A DNA stretch of 64,000 nt from Altererythrobacter sp. ZODW24 (GCF_003344885.1 NZ_CP031155.1:1888001-1952000), one strand, 5' to 3'; positions 44,570-52,651 are shown, counted from the stretch's first letter. Made by a program: numbers and translations. The notes: generated by a model from the letters alone, not told the origin.

Positions 44570-44754
44570 ATTGGAGGCCACTCCTAGAAGCCGTTTCCAA
44601 AGTGGCCCCCATATCGGCGCGATTGCACGCGGATATAGGCGAACGCCAGCGACCAAACCATGACAGTTTATGGCTGTTTTCTGGGGGTTTAGCAATCATT
44701 TGGGGATGTCTGCGAACAGATAAATGGTGCCAGAAGAGGACTCACAGCGATCTT

Positions 44755-44916
44755 CACATAGTTGAACATATTGGCATTTTTTCTCGTTATTTCACAATGA
44801 TATGTCTGATATGCCCCCAACATAGCTGAACATTGATTTTCACAGTTTCGCATGTCAAAAGGTGGACTATTGGGTAGGCTCTCTTGTTCGAGTCCCAAAA
44901 TGCCAAAAGGTGGGCT
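44755..44916. repeat. Short direct repeats upstream of the integrase gene
   Basis: ACATAGTTGAACAT at 44756-44769 recurs as ACATAGCTGAACAT at 44820-44833 (one mismatch). TGTCAAAAGGTGGACT at 44853-44868 recurs as TGCCAAAAGGTGGGCT at 44901-44916 (two mismatches), the second ending at the proposed GTG start of the integrase. Spaced repeats of this kind are expected for integrase arm-binding or excisionase sites next to an attachment site. The 44570-44916 stretch holds no supported gene. Confidence 0.5.
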
Positions 44917-46068
44917 GTGCTGCATAATACGCTTACCCAAATGCGCGCCAAAAACCTCGGTGCAGGGAAGTATGCCGATGGCCAGGGCCTTTGGCTAATC
45001 AAGCGGTCCAGAGAGGCTGGCAAATGGATCGTCCGTCTCGTCATTCGCGGCAAGCGGCGTGAAATGGGGTTAGGCCCTTGGCCTGATGTTTCGATCGCAG
45101 AAGCGCGTGAGCGAGCTGCAGAAGCTCGAAGGGCCGTTCGCGATGGTCTTGATCCGATCGTCGAACGCGCAAGGCAACGTCAGGCTCCGAAGGTCGTCAC
45201 ACTATCTGAAGCGGCTCAAGGTTGTTTCGAGGCCAAAAAGGCTGAGCTCAAGAATGCCACTGCAGTCAAAAGGTGGCTCGGGCTTTTGGAAAACCATGTC
45301 CTGCCAAAGATTGGTAGCACTCCGGTCGAAGACATCGATCAGCACATGATCAAAAAGACGCTGGAGCCGCTCTGGCACAGCAAAGCAGAGACCGCTCGTA
45401 AGTCTCTCGGACATATCGGGCAAACGCTCAAATATGCTGCTGCGCTGGGGCTCGAAGTCGATTTGCAGGCAACAATGAAAGCCAGAGCACTGCTGGGCAA
45501 GCAAAGGCACAAGACCGAACACATACCCGCGATGCCATACGCGGATGCGCCAAAATTCTATCACTGGCTTTGCGATCAGGATCATACCGCCGCGCTGGCC
45601 TTGCGCTTTCTCATCCTAACAGCGGCCAGAACAAGCGAAGTTCGGCTCGCCAACTTTGATGAGATCGAAGATGGAGTCTGGACACTGACTCCTGAGCGCA
45701 CAAAGACCGGACGTGAGCATCGTGTTCCACTCACCGAGGAAGCGCTGACTATTGCCGAAGTCGCAAGAGAGCGATCACCGAACGAGTTTCTCTTCCCGGC
45801 TCTACGCGGCAAACCAATCTCGGACATGGCCATGTCCTCCTTCATGAAGCGCGAGGGATTCGAAGCGCGGCCACATGGCTTTCGAACAACGTTTCGGACA
45901 TGGGCTGAAGAGCAGACCGATGCCGCCTTTGAAGTCAAGGAAGGGGCGCTAGGCCACCAAGTCGATGCGGGAGTTGTCGGAGCATATCAGCGATCTGACC
46001 GACTAGAGAGGCGACGTTCATTGCTTGTCGCTTGGGAAAGCCATCTTTTGCCGATGCTAACGGGCTAG
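44917..46068 (+). CDS. Tyrosine-type site-specific integrase (P4 family)
   Basis: 383 residues from GTG 44917 (SD AAAAGGTGG). The N-terminal arm-binding domain (GKYADGQGLWLIKRSREAGK) is followed by a core-binding SAM-like domain and the catalytic domain: Arg in TAARTSEVRLANFDEI, Lys region in RTKTGREHRVPL, HGFR in RPHGFRTTFRTWAEE, a His in GALGHQVDAG and the nucleophile Tyr in VVGAYQRSDR. All catalytic residues are present, so it looks active. It should integrate or excise the element that begins here. An earlier in-frame start at 44884 is less likely. Confidence 0.85.
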   Translation: MLHNTLTQMRAKNLGAGKYADGQGLWLIKRSREAGKWIVRLVIRGKRREMGLGPWPDVSIAEARERAAEARRAVRDGLDPIVERARQRQAPKVVTLSEAAQGCFEAKKAELKNATAVKRWLGLLENHVLPKIGSTPVEDIDQHMIKKTLEPLWHSKAETARKSLGHIGQTLKYAAALGLEVDLQATMKARALLGKQRHKTEHIPAMPYADAPKFYHWLCDQDHTAALALRFLILTAARTSEVRLANFDEIEDGVWTLTPERTKTGREHRVPLTEEALTIAEVARERSPNEFLFPALRGKPISDMAMSSFMKREGFEARPHGFRTTFRTWAEEQTDAAFEVKEGALGHQVDAGVVGAYQRSDRLERRRSLLVAWESHLLPMLTG

Positions 46069-46224
46069 GCAGCGCGAAAAGCTGACAGTCCGCTAACGAC
46101 CTAACTGTGGACGTTAAGCACAACGGTTCTCAGATAAATACAAAGCGAATGTGCCAGTGTTCCTGCTACTAAAGGTTAGTTGTTGCAGAGCGAACCAAAG
46201 AAACATTGCCGCCAAAAAGCCGCA

Positions 46225-46734
46225 TCAAGACACGGGAATCCCAGCATCCTCCATAAGCGCTGCCCGTCGATCGAGGCTCTCAGGCGACCAAATTTCGTCA
46301 TAATCGTAAAAAAGTTCAACGGCATTCGCGCCATTAGCTAGGAGCACCCAAGGCTGTTTAGTGGACGTATAAATGTGAACCTCTGGCGGCATCAGGTCGG
46401 GATTATCCAGCGTTCCAACGCGAATAAAGCGGATGCGCTCTTTCAAGCCTGACATGTAGTAGTGGCTCCACACCGCAACACGGCAGATAGAGCAGCGCAC
46501 GATGTTCTGCCCATTGCCGCTCGGACTATCGACCATCAGTTCCTCAACGTCACCGCTCACCAACTTCACGTTCCTAGCTTCGACAAGCGCGTTTATTGCA
46601 AAGGCTGAACCGGTTTGCCGTTGGCACCAGCGGCAATGACAGCAATGCACAATCAAGGGTTTTGCCAATATCTGATAGCGCACATGGCCGCACGTGCATC
46701 CACCCTCGGTTGTCTTGGAAACTTCGATCATCAT
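46225..46734 (-). CDS. GFA-family (CENP-V type) zinc protein
   Basis: 169 residues with the zinc-binding pattern of the glutathione-dependent formaldehyde-activating family: GGCTCGHVRY, then CCHCRWCQRQTGSAFAINAL and IVRCSICRVAVWSHY. Most members have no proven activity, and a formaldehyde role should not be assumed. Convergent with the integrase, 156 bp away. Ordinary composition. Confidence 0.82.
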   Translation of the reverse strand: MMIEVSKTTEGGCTCGHVRYQILAKPLIVHCCHCRWCQRQTGSAFAINALVEARNVKLVSGDVEELMVDSPSGNGQNIVRCSICRVAVWSHYYMSGLKERIRFIRVGTLDNPDLMPPEVHIYTSTKQPWVLLANGANAVELFYDYDEIWSPESLDRRAALMEDAGIPVS

Positions 46735-46763
46735 TTACCTTTCCTGCCTCGAAGGTTTGCCTA

Positions 46764-47135
46764 TTATGCCGAGGTGACAATATGGCATTTTAGGTTCCCC
46801 AGAAACACCAAGACTTCACTACTTTCTGGTGCCTCAACCCGCATTTCTTGGGCTACATTCACAACGATCGCGATAAACCGTGCCCAATCAGTTTCAGTAA
46901 TCCCCATGCCGGCATGAGCCAGAGCTATACTGCGGCCTGTGTAATACATCTGTCCGCCCGTCTCTTTCACCAAATAGTCGATCAACAACTGTAAATCGCG
47001 CGCGTTCCTGTCTTCACCTCTATTGCTCCAGAAGCGACCGAGTAAACTGTCGGATTGCGCCCTATCAATAAGCTCTCCAGCAAATGCCACAATTGCGTCA
47101 TATCCGCCAAGGCGGTCGTAAAGTGATACAGTCAT
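46764..47135 (-). CDS. Group I truncated haemoglobin
   Basis: 123 residues: MTVSLYDRLGGYDAIVAFAG (family start), RFWSNRGEDRNARDLQLLID, YLVKETGGQMYYTGRSIALAH with the proximal His region, and MGITETDWARFIAIVVN. Such proteins bind O2 or NO and often detoxify NO. ATG 47135 is the family start. It is divergent from the LysR gene, sharing a 147-bp regulatory region, so control by that LysR protein is likely. Confidence 0.85.
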   Translation of the reverse strand: MTVSLYDRLGGYDAIVAFAGELIDRAQSDSLLGRFWSNRGEDRNARDLQLLIDYLVKETGGQMYYTGRSIALAHAGMGITETDWARFIAIVVNVAQEMRVEAPESSEVLVFLGNLKCHIVTSA

Positions 47136-47282
47136 TTCCCAATCCCCAACCCCGTTCGTCAATTTTTGCACAGCATGGATCGCCAAACTTCGGTTGCCAA
47201 CTAGGTGGCAGTTACATACCGTCGCGGGAATTCGGGAAAAACCGACAACGAGTTTGCAAAAATGCACAACAGGGAGGCGATG

Positions 47283-48161
47283 ATGCAGTGGGACGATGCA
47301 CGAATGTTTCTCGCCTTTGCCCGCGAAGGCTCTTTTAGTGCCGCAGCAAAGAGATTGGGTGTCCAGCATTCAACAGTTTCGCGGCGGATACATTCGCTCG
47401 AAAAAGGCTTGGCGACACCATTGCTCGAAAGAAGTTCAACGGGCTACGTTCTCACCGAGGCAGGCGAGAGCCTGAGAGACTCTGCAACCAAAATCGAACA
47501 GGAGCTTTTGTCATTCGAAGTCGCGAGCGCTGGTAAAGATGACGAGGCTTCTGGCGAACTCCGTGTCACTGCAATTGCCAACATGGCATCTTCGATACTG
47601 ATGCCCCTGTTCAGCCGATTTATTGCGGCCTATCCGAAAATCAAACTGAGCGTTCAAGTGACCAACGATTCTGTGCGTCTGGCAGAACGCGACGCCGATG
47701 TGGCACTCAGGCAAACGAACACTCCCGGGGAGTCATTGGTCGGAACCCGGCTGGCAAGCGTCGCGTCGGCGGTCTATGGTTCAACCGAATACTGTGCGGC
47801 ACTTGCCGATGGGCGCGTTTCGGAGAAGTGGCTGGGGGTCGATTGCTGCGACTACCATAGGGCCTGGACCAAACAGGCAAGCCCGCAGATGGATCCTACA
47901 TTCTGTGTTGACGAAACCTCTCTAACAATTGCCGCGCTCAAAGAAGGGCTGGGTGTAGGGTATCTACCCTGTTTCTTGGGGGATGGAGAGCCAACTCTTA
48001 TGAGATTTCGTGAGCCTGAAAAACAACACGAGCTTGGCTTGTGGCTACTCTATCACCGTGATTTGCGGGGCACAAAACGTGTCCTGCTCTTTCGGCGACA
48101 TATGCAACAAGAGATAAAAAAAATTAGTGCTTTGCTCGAAGGGCAGGTTCCAGACCAATAA
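47283..48161 (+). CDS. LysR-family transcriptional regulator
   Basis: 292 residues from ATG 47283 (SD GGGAGG five bases upstream). N-terminal winged helix-turn-helix: ARMFLAFAREGSFSAAAKRL, then GVQHSTVSRRIHSLEKGLAT. The C-terminal periplasmic-binding-like effector domain includes LRVTAIANMASSILMPLFSR and LKEGLGVGYLPCFLGDG. The ligand is unknown. It is divergent from the truncated haemoglobin gene, the usual LysR target arrangement. Confidence 0.88.
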   Translation: MQWDDARMFLAFAREGSFSAAAKRLGVQHSTVSRRIHSLEKGLATPLLERSSTGYVLTEAGESLRDSATKIEQELLSFEVASAGKDDEASGELRVTAIANMASSILMPLFSRFIAAYPKIKLSVQVTNDSVRLAERDADVALRQTNTPGESLVGTRLASVASAVYGSTEYCAALADGRVSEKWLGVDCCDYHRAWTKQASPQMDPTFCVDETSLTIAALKEGLGVGYLPCFLGDGEPTLMRFREPEKQHELGLWLLYHRDLRGTKRVLLFRRHMQQEIKKISALLEGQVPDQ

Positions 48162-48287
48162 CTAACTAAACCCAGCGTTCGCACTCCACCCATAAGTGGA
48201 CATTAGAGCGATTGATCCGCCCGCTCAAAAGCGGACGATGTTCGCTCTATGTCAGTGGCTGGGTCACTCGAGGTGACGGCTTTGAGG

Positions 48288-49844
48288 TTAGATCTTGACC
48301 GGAGTTCTTGAAACGCAGAGTTGCTGAGACACTCTTTCAAGGGCAGAAAACCGCTCTGAACAAAACACCTCAAAAATATCGTTTAGGTTGGCGCCACAGG
48401 TTCGAGCTGTACCCCTATAATGTGCACCATTCAGGACACGCGATGCTCGTCCAAGCTTACCGAGCCATTCCGATGGCTCTAAGTATACGTTTCTCCCTCC
48501 GATCGTGCGGTTCGAGGTGGCAATTTCTGTGATTTCACGCCTATGGGCTGGTCCTGCCGAAATATATGTCTTTTCAAGGCTTTTTATGAGTTCGAGGAAT
48601 TTTCGGGCCTTCTTTGGATCGGGGCTCCTTGAGTGGAAATACGCCTCTCGCTCACGCAATCGTTGCTCTTCGAAAAGCAGGGATTCATGCCTCTTTGCAT
48701 AGACCTCTTTCGAAATCAGCCGGTCAATCAGGGCCTCTGTTAGCCGCTCACGTTTGTCTGCAAGCGTGGACAATTGCAGCGGGATTGCCTCAGCATGAAA
48801 GAGCTTCTCACGCTCGCGCAACCAGGATCGCATTCTAAGGAGCAAATCCTCGACCTGAGCATCGGTCAAAACCGCTCGCGCCAAGCAGCGCGCAACAGCA
48901 TCCTCCAACACCGCCTCTCGCACTGTCTTGGTCTCGCACGCCTTGGTGTGGCAACGATAGTAGACGTTGCCTTTCTGACGCTCCGGAATCATCGCTCCAT
49001 CGCAAAATCGGCAGCGAAACAACCTGCGATATATATGGTCGTGGGTTGTAACCTTTTTGACCGATTTTCCAGCTTTGACGGCTTGCGCTCGCTCAAACGT
49101 AGCAACGGTAATCAGAGGCTCGTGACCGCCCTGAAAGGTTTGGCCGTTGCGTTTGATCTTGATGATCCCGGCGTAGAAGGGGTTTGCCAGCATCGTTTCG
49201 AGGGTGCTGGAAGTGATCAGACCCCCTCGCCCACCTGTAAGCCCCCTCTTCCGCATGACTTTAAGCAGCGCGGCCTGCGAATACGCGTCGCTGGCGTACA
49301 ACTCGAAGGCCTCTCGAATGAGATGCGCTCGCTTTGGATCAGGCGTCTTGTGTTTTCCGGCCCCGTTATCCAGGTACCCGATCGGTGCTTTGAAGGGATA
49401 AATGCCTTGGGCTAAACGCCCGTACAGCCCTTTGATGGTCTCCTGGCGCTGATTTCGAATGAAGTCAGCTGCGACAACGGCTTGCACGTCTGCCGCCAAC
49501 CGTCCGCCTCGTGATTGGAAATCAAGGCTCTCGATCGCCGTGTAGATTGCTATGCCGCCATCCATAAGTTCAGCAACGCGGCTGTAATCTGTCAGGTTGC
49601 GAGCGAACCGGTCAATCTTATGAACGACAAGCCCCTCCGCCTTTCGTCCCTTCAAACAAGCAATCATTCGATTGAAGATTGGACGGCCCGTCTTGGCCGC
49701 AGTTTCAAGCTCTTCGAACCATTCAACAATTTCGATCTCGTTGTGACTCGCAAAGGCCCGGATTGCCTCCTTTTGTGCCTCTAGCGAAACTCCGTCACCT
49801 TGCCTGACGGTCGAGACGCGAATGTAGCCGTAGCAGCGCTTCAT
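48288..49844 (-). CDS. Large serine recombinase
   Basis: 518 residues. Resolvase catalytic domain with nucleophile Ser11 in CYGYIRVSTVRQGDGVSLEA and the conserved Arg in HKIDRFARNLTDY (about residue 80). A recombinase domain follows (PFKAPIGYLDNGAGKHK to LTGGRGGLITSSTLETML), then a zinc ribbon with CRFCDGAMIPERQKGNVYYR and CHTKAC, and a coiled-coil region (RERLTEALIDRLISKEVYAK). Complete, hence probably active as an integrase or transposase. The ATG overlaps the stop of the small upstream ORF (ATGA). Confidence 0.9.
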   Translation of the reverse strand: MKRCYGYIRVSTVRQGDGVSLEAQKEAIRAFASHNEIEIVEWFEELETAAKTGRPIFNRMIACLKGRKAEGLVVHKIDRFARNLTDYSRVAELMDGGIAIYTAIESLDFQSRGGRLAADVQAVVAADFIRNQRQETIKGLYGRLAQGIYPFKAPIGYLDNGAGKHKTPDPKRAHLIREAFELYASDAYSQAALLKVMRKRGLTGGRGGLITSSTLETMLANPFYAGIIKIKRNGQTFQGGHEPLITVATFERAQAVKAGKSVKKVTTHDHIYRRLFRCRFCDGAMIPERQKGNVYYRCHTKACETKTVREAVLEDAVARCLARAVLTDAQVEDLLLRMRSWLREREKLFHAEAIPLQLSTLADKRERLTEALIDRLISKEVYAKRHESLLFEEQRLREREAYFHSRSPDPKKARKFLELIKSLEKTYISAGPAHRREITEIATSNRTIGGRNVYLEPSEWLGKLGRASRVLNGAHYRGTARTCGANLNDIFEVFCSERFSALERVSQQLCVSRTPVKI

Positions 49845-49990
49845 AAATCATCAGAACTATCTTCTGAATCTATCACATCTTTGGTTTTCGTCGAATCCGT
49901 CTTCCACGGCCAGGTGCCATCGCGCTCCATTTGCTCATAGATGCGCTTGCAAAGCTGGAAGTACTCTTCGAGATGATCTCGTTCACTCAT
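49841..49990 (-). CDS. Small acidic ORF coupled to the serine recombinase (49 aa)
   Basis: The minus-strand ATG at 49990 opens 49 codons: MSERDHLEEYFQLCKRIYEQ, MERDGTWPW, and an acidic end DSEDSSDDL. Its TGA overlaps the recombinase ATG by four bases, showing translational coupling. It may be a recombination directionality factor, but nothing in the sequence proves it. Confidence 0.6.
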   Translation of the reverse strand: MSERDHLEEYFQLCKRIYEQMERDGTWPWKTDSTKTKDVIDSEDSSDDL

Positions 49991-50019
49991 GCCTATATTT
50001 TACGGCGCATAAGAGTGCA

Positions 50020-50041
50020 GCCTAGTTGCCGGATTATTGGT
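50020..50041 (+). repeat. Copy A of the AGTTGCCGG site
   Basis: GCCTAGTTGCCGGATTATTGG lies between the stop of the HerA/VirD4-like ATPase gene (its tail overlaps the site) and the start of the small ORF and serine recombinase operon. It shares 15 bases with copy B and 17 of 19 with copy D. Its place is upstream of the recombinase operon, as an operator would be. Confidence 0.7.
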
Positions 50042-51206
50042 TAGCCGATTTGCTTGGCGGAAACGTTGTTGCCGAGAAGGCTGACGACTTCCTGCCATCA
50101 ATCATCAGCTGGACCCATAGGTGGTGGTTAGGCAAACGGATGAGGTTCCGGGGTTCCAGGTCGCCCAGCTGGCGGCAAAATGTAGGGGCATCCATTGCCC
50201 CCATGCGAAAGGCGAGCACGCTTCCGACATTTCCGAAGATCGCTTCCATGACGTGCGGATCAAGCTGCAATAGGTGCTGGTGCGCCAGCGTCAGCGATAG
50301 ACCGTACTTTCGAGATTCAGGCAGCATGTCAGCAAAGCTCTGGCTGGTGAAATTGTGGAACTCATCGACCGCCAAAAAGAAGGGGCGGCGCTCTTTCTCC
50401 GGTATCGTGCTGCGTGAGAATGCGGCGTTCATGATGCTGGAGACGATTAGACCCCCCATGACGTTGGCATTGTCCGTCCCCAACCGCCCTTTGGCGAGAT
50501 TGATAATCAGAATGCCGCTTTCGTCCATCAGCGCGCGGAAGCGGAGCGGCTCTTCTGGCGCGCACAGCGCACGGCGCAATTGCGGGCTAGCGAGCAGAGC
50601 GCCAAGCTTGTTTGCAATCGGTGCGACACCGTCGAATGCCGTTCGGTAATTCATCCGAGCATATTCGCGGGTCCAGAACTGGTTGACCTGAGGGTCGCGC
50701 ACATTGGCAACCACAAGCTTGCGGAAATCAGTATCGATATAGAGCCGGATGATGTCTGAGAGGTCCGCTCGATCCTGCTCAAGCAAGGCAAGGATTGCAT
50801 GGCGTAACAGATGCTCCATTCGCGGCCCCCAGGCATCGGACCATTGCTTCTTAAGCGCGTCGATCAGGCCTGAGGCGATTAATGGTCGCAATGGCGCAGA
50901 GACACGCGTGAGCGGGTTGTATCCGTAGGGCGAGGCAGGGTCTGCGATATCCCAGTAGATGTGCTCTTGGTCGAGCTGCCGAGAGAGCAGTGACGCAAGA
51001 TCGCCGTGCGGATCAATCAGGCAAAACCCATGACCCGCCTGCGCGTCCTGAAGAGCGATATTGAGCAGCAAGGTCGATTTGCCGGTCCCGGTCTGCCCGA
51101 CAAGATAGAGCGAGTGCATCCGATCGCCTGCCTTAATGGCGCAGGGCCTTTCGCCATGGCGATGATAGGCATTGCCGAGCATGAGATGAGCGGGTGTCTG
51201 GTCCAT
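50034..51206 (-). CDS. HerA/VirD4-like ATPase (390 aa)
   Basis: A soluble AAA-like motor related to conjugative coupling proteins. 390 residues with Walker A VGQTGTGKSTLLLNIALQDA near residue 36, a LIDPHGDLAS motif near 64, and Walker B FFLAVDEFHNFTSQSFADML near 278, followed by the arginine-region LTLAHQHLLQLDPHVMEAIF. No membrane segments, unlike VirD4. It may pump DNA or act with a nuclease, as HerA does. Its promoter region lies in the palindromic block at 51237-51447. It differs strongly from the second ATPase at 55000. Confidence 0.85.
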   Translation of the reverse strand: MDQTPAHLMLGNAYHRHGERPCAIKAGDRMHSLYLVGQTGTGKSTLLLNIALQDAQAGHGFCLIDPHGDLASLLSRQLDQEHIYWDIADPASPYGYNPLTRVSAPLRPLIASGLIDALKKQWSDAWGPRMEHLLRHAILALLEQDRADLSDIIRLYIDTDFRKLVVANVRDPQVNQFWTREYARMNYRTAFDGVAPIANKLGALLASPQLRRALCAPEEPLRFRALMDESGILIINLAKGRLGTDNANVMGGLIVSSIMNAAFSRSTIPEKERRPFFLAVDEFHNFTSQSFADMLPESRKYGLSLTLAHQHLLQLDPHVMEAIFGNVGSVLAFRMGAMDAPTFCRQLGDLEPRNLIRLPNHHLWVQLMIDGRKSSAFSATTFPPSKSANQ

Positions 51207-51236
51207 GCGTTCAGTCTGCGATGCCTGTGGGCTGGA

Positions 51237-51447
51237 GCCTAGTTGCCGGAATATCGGGGGCGCAGATTTGGCGGCAACTAGGCAGGATATCGCGGTGCGC
51301 GATATCCTGTCCTCGAAGGAGAGACGGTTGGTACTGTCACCAGCGCGCTATGAGCAGCTTGCGGAAAGGTTTCACCTTTCCGCTCGCCAGGTTGGTCATA
51401 GCGCGCTGGTGTCAATTATCTGAAAATCCGATAATCCGGCAACTAGT
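51237..51447. repeat. Nested palindrome block between ATPase and XRE genes
   Basis: Within 210 bp: GCCTAGTTGCCG (51237-51248, copy B) and its reverse complement (51272-51283, copy C) form a 12-bp hairpin arm. CAGGATATCGCG-GTG-CGCGATATCCTG (51283-51309) is a perfect 12-bp stem with a 3-base loop. CACCAGCGCGCTATGA (51338-51353) pairs with its complement at 51396-51411. Inside it, GCGGAAAGGT-TTC-ACCTTTCCGC (51361-51383) pairs perfectly. The block ends with copy D, inverted. The function is unknown: an origin, transfer origin, regulatory RNA or cruciform site are all possible. Confidence 0.85.
51428..51447 (-). repeat. Copy D of the AGTTGCCGG site, in the XRE promoter region
   Basis: On the minus strand CACTAGTTGCCGGATTATCGG lies 60 bp upstream of the XRE start. 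It is inverted relative to copies A and B. It fits an operator for the XRE protein, or one end of a small element whose other end is copy A or B. Confidence 0.65.
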
Positions 51448-51505
51448 GACTTTGATTCTCTCAGGTAAAATGGGAGAGGAATTAGTAATTTAACAAATTC
51501 ATATC

Positions 51506-51856
51506 ATGTCAAAACAGTTTGGATTCGACTTGCGTTTGGCACGTCGAAAATCGGGCTTCACCCAATGTGATGTGGCCCACCTAATTGAAAGCCATCAATC
51601 AAATATCGTCGCTCTTGAAAAGGGCGAGCACTTACCAACCCTGGAGCAAATCTGCGCCCTCTCGCTGGTGTTCGGAAGGAGCTTCGAAGGCCTGTTTGCA
51701 GAAGTCATCGAAAATGCACGAGAACGTGTGCGCGGCAATCTACCCAGCCTGCCAGATAAATGCGCAGAGACTGCTCTTGCTACCAATCGCAAGGCAAATC
51801 TGCAGCGTCTGGAACGCCGCTTGCTGGCCAATAATGGAACAGGCCATGACAGCTAA
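51506..51856 (+). CDS. XRE-family regulator of the element
   Basis: 116 residues. The helix-turn-helix spans about residues 6-60: LRLARRKSGFTQCDVAHLIE, then QSNIVALEKGEHLPTLEQIC and ALSLVFGRSFEGLFAEVIEN. The rest is a basic helical tail. It overlaps the next gene by 11 bp. A good SD is not seen in front of ATG 51506, so translation may be weak. It probably binds the repeated AGTTGCCGG sites near the promoters of this and neighbouring operons. Confidence 0.85.
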   Translation: MSKQFGFDLRLARRKSGFTQCDVAHLIESHQSNIVALEKGEHLPTLEQICALSLVFGRSFEGLFAEVIENARERVRGNLPSLPDKCAETALATNRKANLQRLERRLLANNGTGHDS

Positions 51857-52301
51857 GGTATTGTCACTGGCAGCGATCTCTGACCGGATCGGGATGGTGT
51901 TCCTGATCGAGGGACAGCTGAAGGACTGGGTGACCTCCGAAACAGGCGCCTTAAGCACCGTGGCGGCAGCTGGCTATACGCAAGAGTTGATCAATCGCTA
52001 TCGACCCGATGTCGTTCTGACCGAGCAGATCGCGCCGCACAGCCAGAAAGCTCCAGCAACGATTGGATTGATCAGGGCCATGGCGCGCACCGCCGAGCGC
52101 AATGAGGTGCTCGATGTCGTGGTGCCGCGCGTGCAGCGCTATGCCAACAAGTACGAAGAGGCTGCTGCCTTGGCCGAGATTTATCCGGCACTTGAACCGC
52201 GCGTGCCAGCCAAGCGCAAATATTACGATCACCAGCCCAGGAGCCTCGTAATCTTCGAAGCTCTGGCGCTAGCGCATTCAATCCGCAGCGAGGCCCCTTA
52301 G
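51846..52301 (+). CDS. Putative RuvC-fold (RNase H-like) nuclease
   Basis: 151 residues, ATG 51846 inside the end of the XRE gene. It is not a recognised family by motif. The order of elements follows RuvC: a first strand and GVxW-like turn (GMVFLIEGQLKDWVTSETGA), a strand ending in Glu (RPDVVLTEQIAPHSQKAPAT), a helix resembling the RuvC K-L-G-Q-A-R helix (IGLIRAMARTAERNEVLDVV), and a last helix (DHQPRSLVIFEALALAHSIR). The Asp of the first strand is not clearly present, so catalysis is uncertain. A terminator follows. Confidence 0.5.
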   Translation: MTAKVLSLAAISDRIGMVFLIEGQLKDWVTSETGALSTVAAAGYTQELINRYRPDVVLTEQIAPHSQKAPATIGLIRAMARTAERNEVLDVVVPRVQRYANKYEEAAALAEIYPALEPRVPAKRKYYDHQPRSLVIFEALALAHSIRSEAP

Positions 52302-52349
52302 GTCTGGCGGATTGCGGGCACGCAAGCCACGGCCCTTCTGTTCTTCGCT

Positions 52350-52380
52350 AAGCAGCGCAATGAGGCGCTGCTTTTTGTTT
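52350..52380 (+). terminator. Terminator of the XRE/RuvC-like operon
   Basis: AGCAGCGC and GCGCTGCT form a perfect 8-bp stem around AATGAG, followed by TTTTTGTTT. It begins 49 bp after the RuvC-like stop. Confidence 0.9.
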
Positions 52381-52385
52381 GATCA

Positions 52386-52589
52386 GGCCGATGGGAACAT
52401 CGGCCCTGCCTTTCGGCGAGAACGGGATGGGGAAAGGAAAGGACAAAATGCGCGGGGTGGTGCGGACGCAGCCCGGTGCAGCCGGGCGAGTCACGGCCCA
52501 CGCATTATGTGCTTTGGAAAACGAAAGGGCGGAGCCCTTGGCGTTGTCCATCAAACAGACAACGTGCTGGCATGGTATAATGTCAGCAC
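52386..52589 (+). ncRNA. Candidate structured RNA / hairpin-rich leader upstream of DUF3768
   Basis: Five hairpins follow one another in about 200 bases with no supported gene: GGCCGATG-GGAA-CATCGGCC (GNRA loop), GCCCGG-TGCAG-CCGGGC, AAGGGC-GGA-GCCCTT, CGTTGTC with GACAACG, and GTGCTGGCA with TGTCAGCAC. Between them lie a purine-rich stretch (GGGATGGGGAAAGGAAAGGA) and single-stranded linkers. It could be a small RNA, an attenuator or a leader of the DUF3768 mRNA. A partial AGTTGCCGG-type sequence (GTTGCCGGATTCATG, 52623) precedes the DUF3768 SD. Confidence 0.45.
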
Positions 52590-52651
52590 CGCTCCTCTGC
52601 ATCGCTCCGGCCGCAATTTCGTGTTGCCGGATTCATGCAGGAGAGCACACT

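Noticed and set aside
44880-44905. tRNA-like 3' end (TTCGAGTCCC) just before the integrase
   Set aside because: The five bases on each side of the T-loop-like sequence do not pair (TCTTG with CCCAA) and no acceptor or anticodon arm is visible upstream. At most it is an attachment-site remnant.
52379-52651. Upstream extension of the DUF3768 frame
   Set aside because: The frame is open by chance. It covers the hairpin series, and the DUF3768 family starts at the ATG with an SD at 52652.
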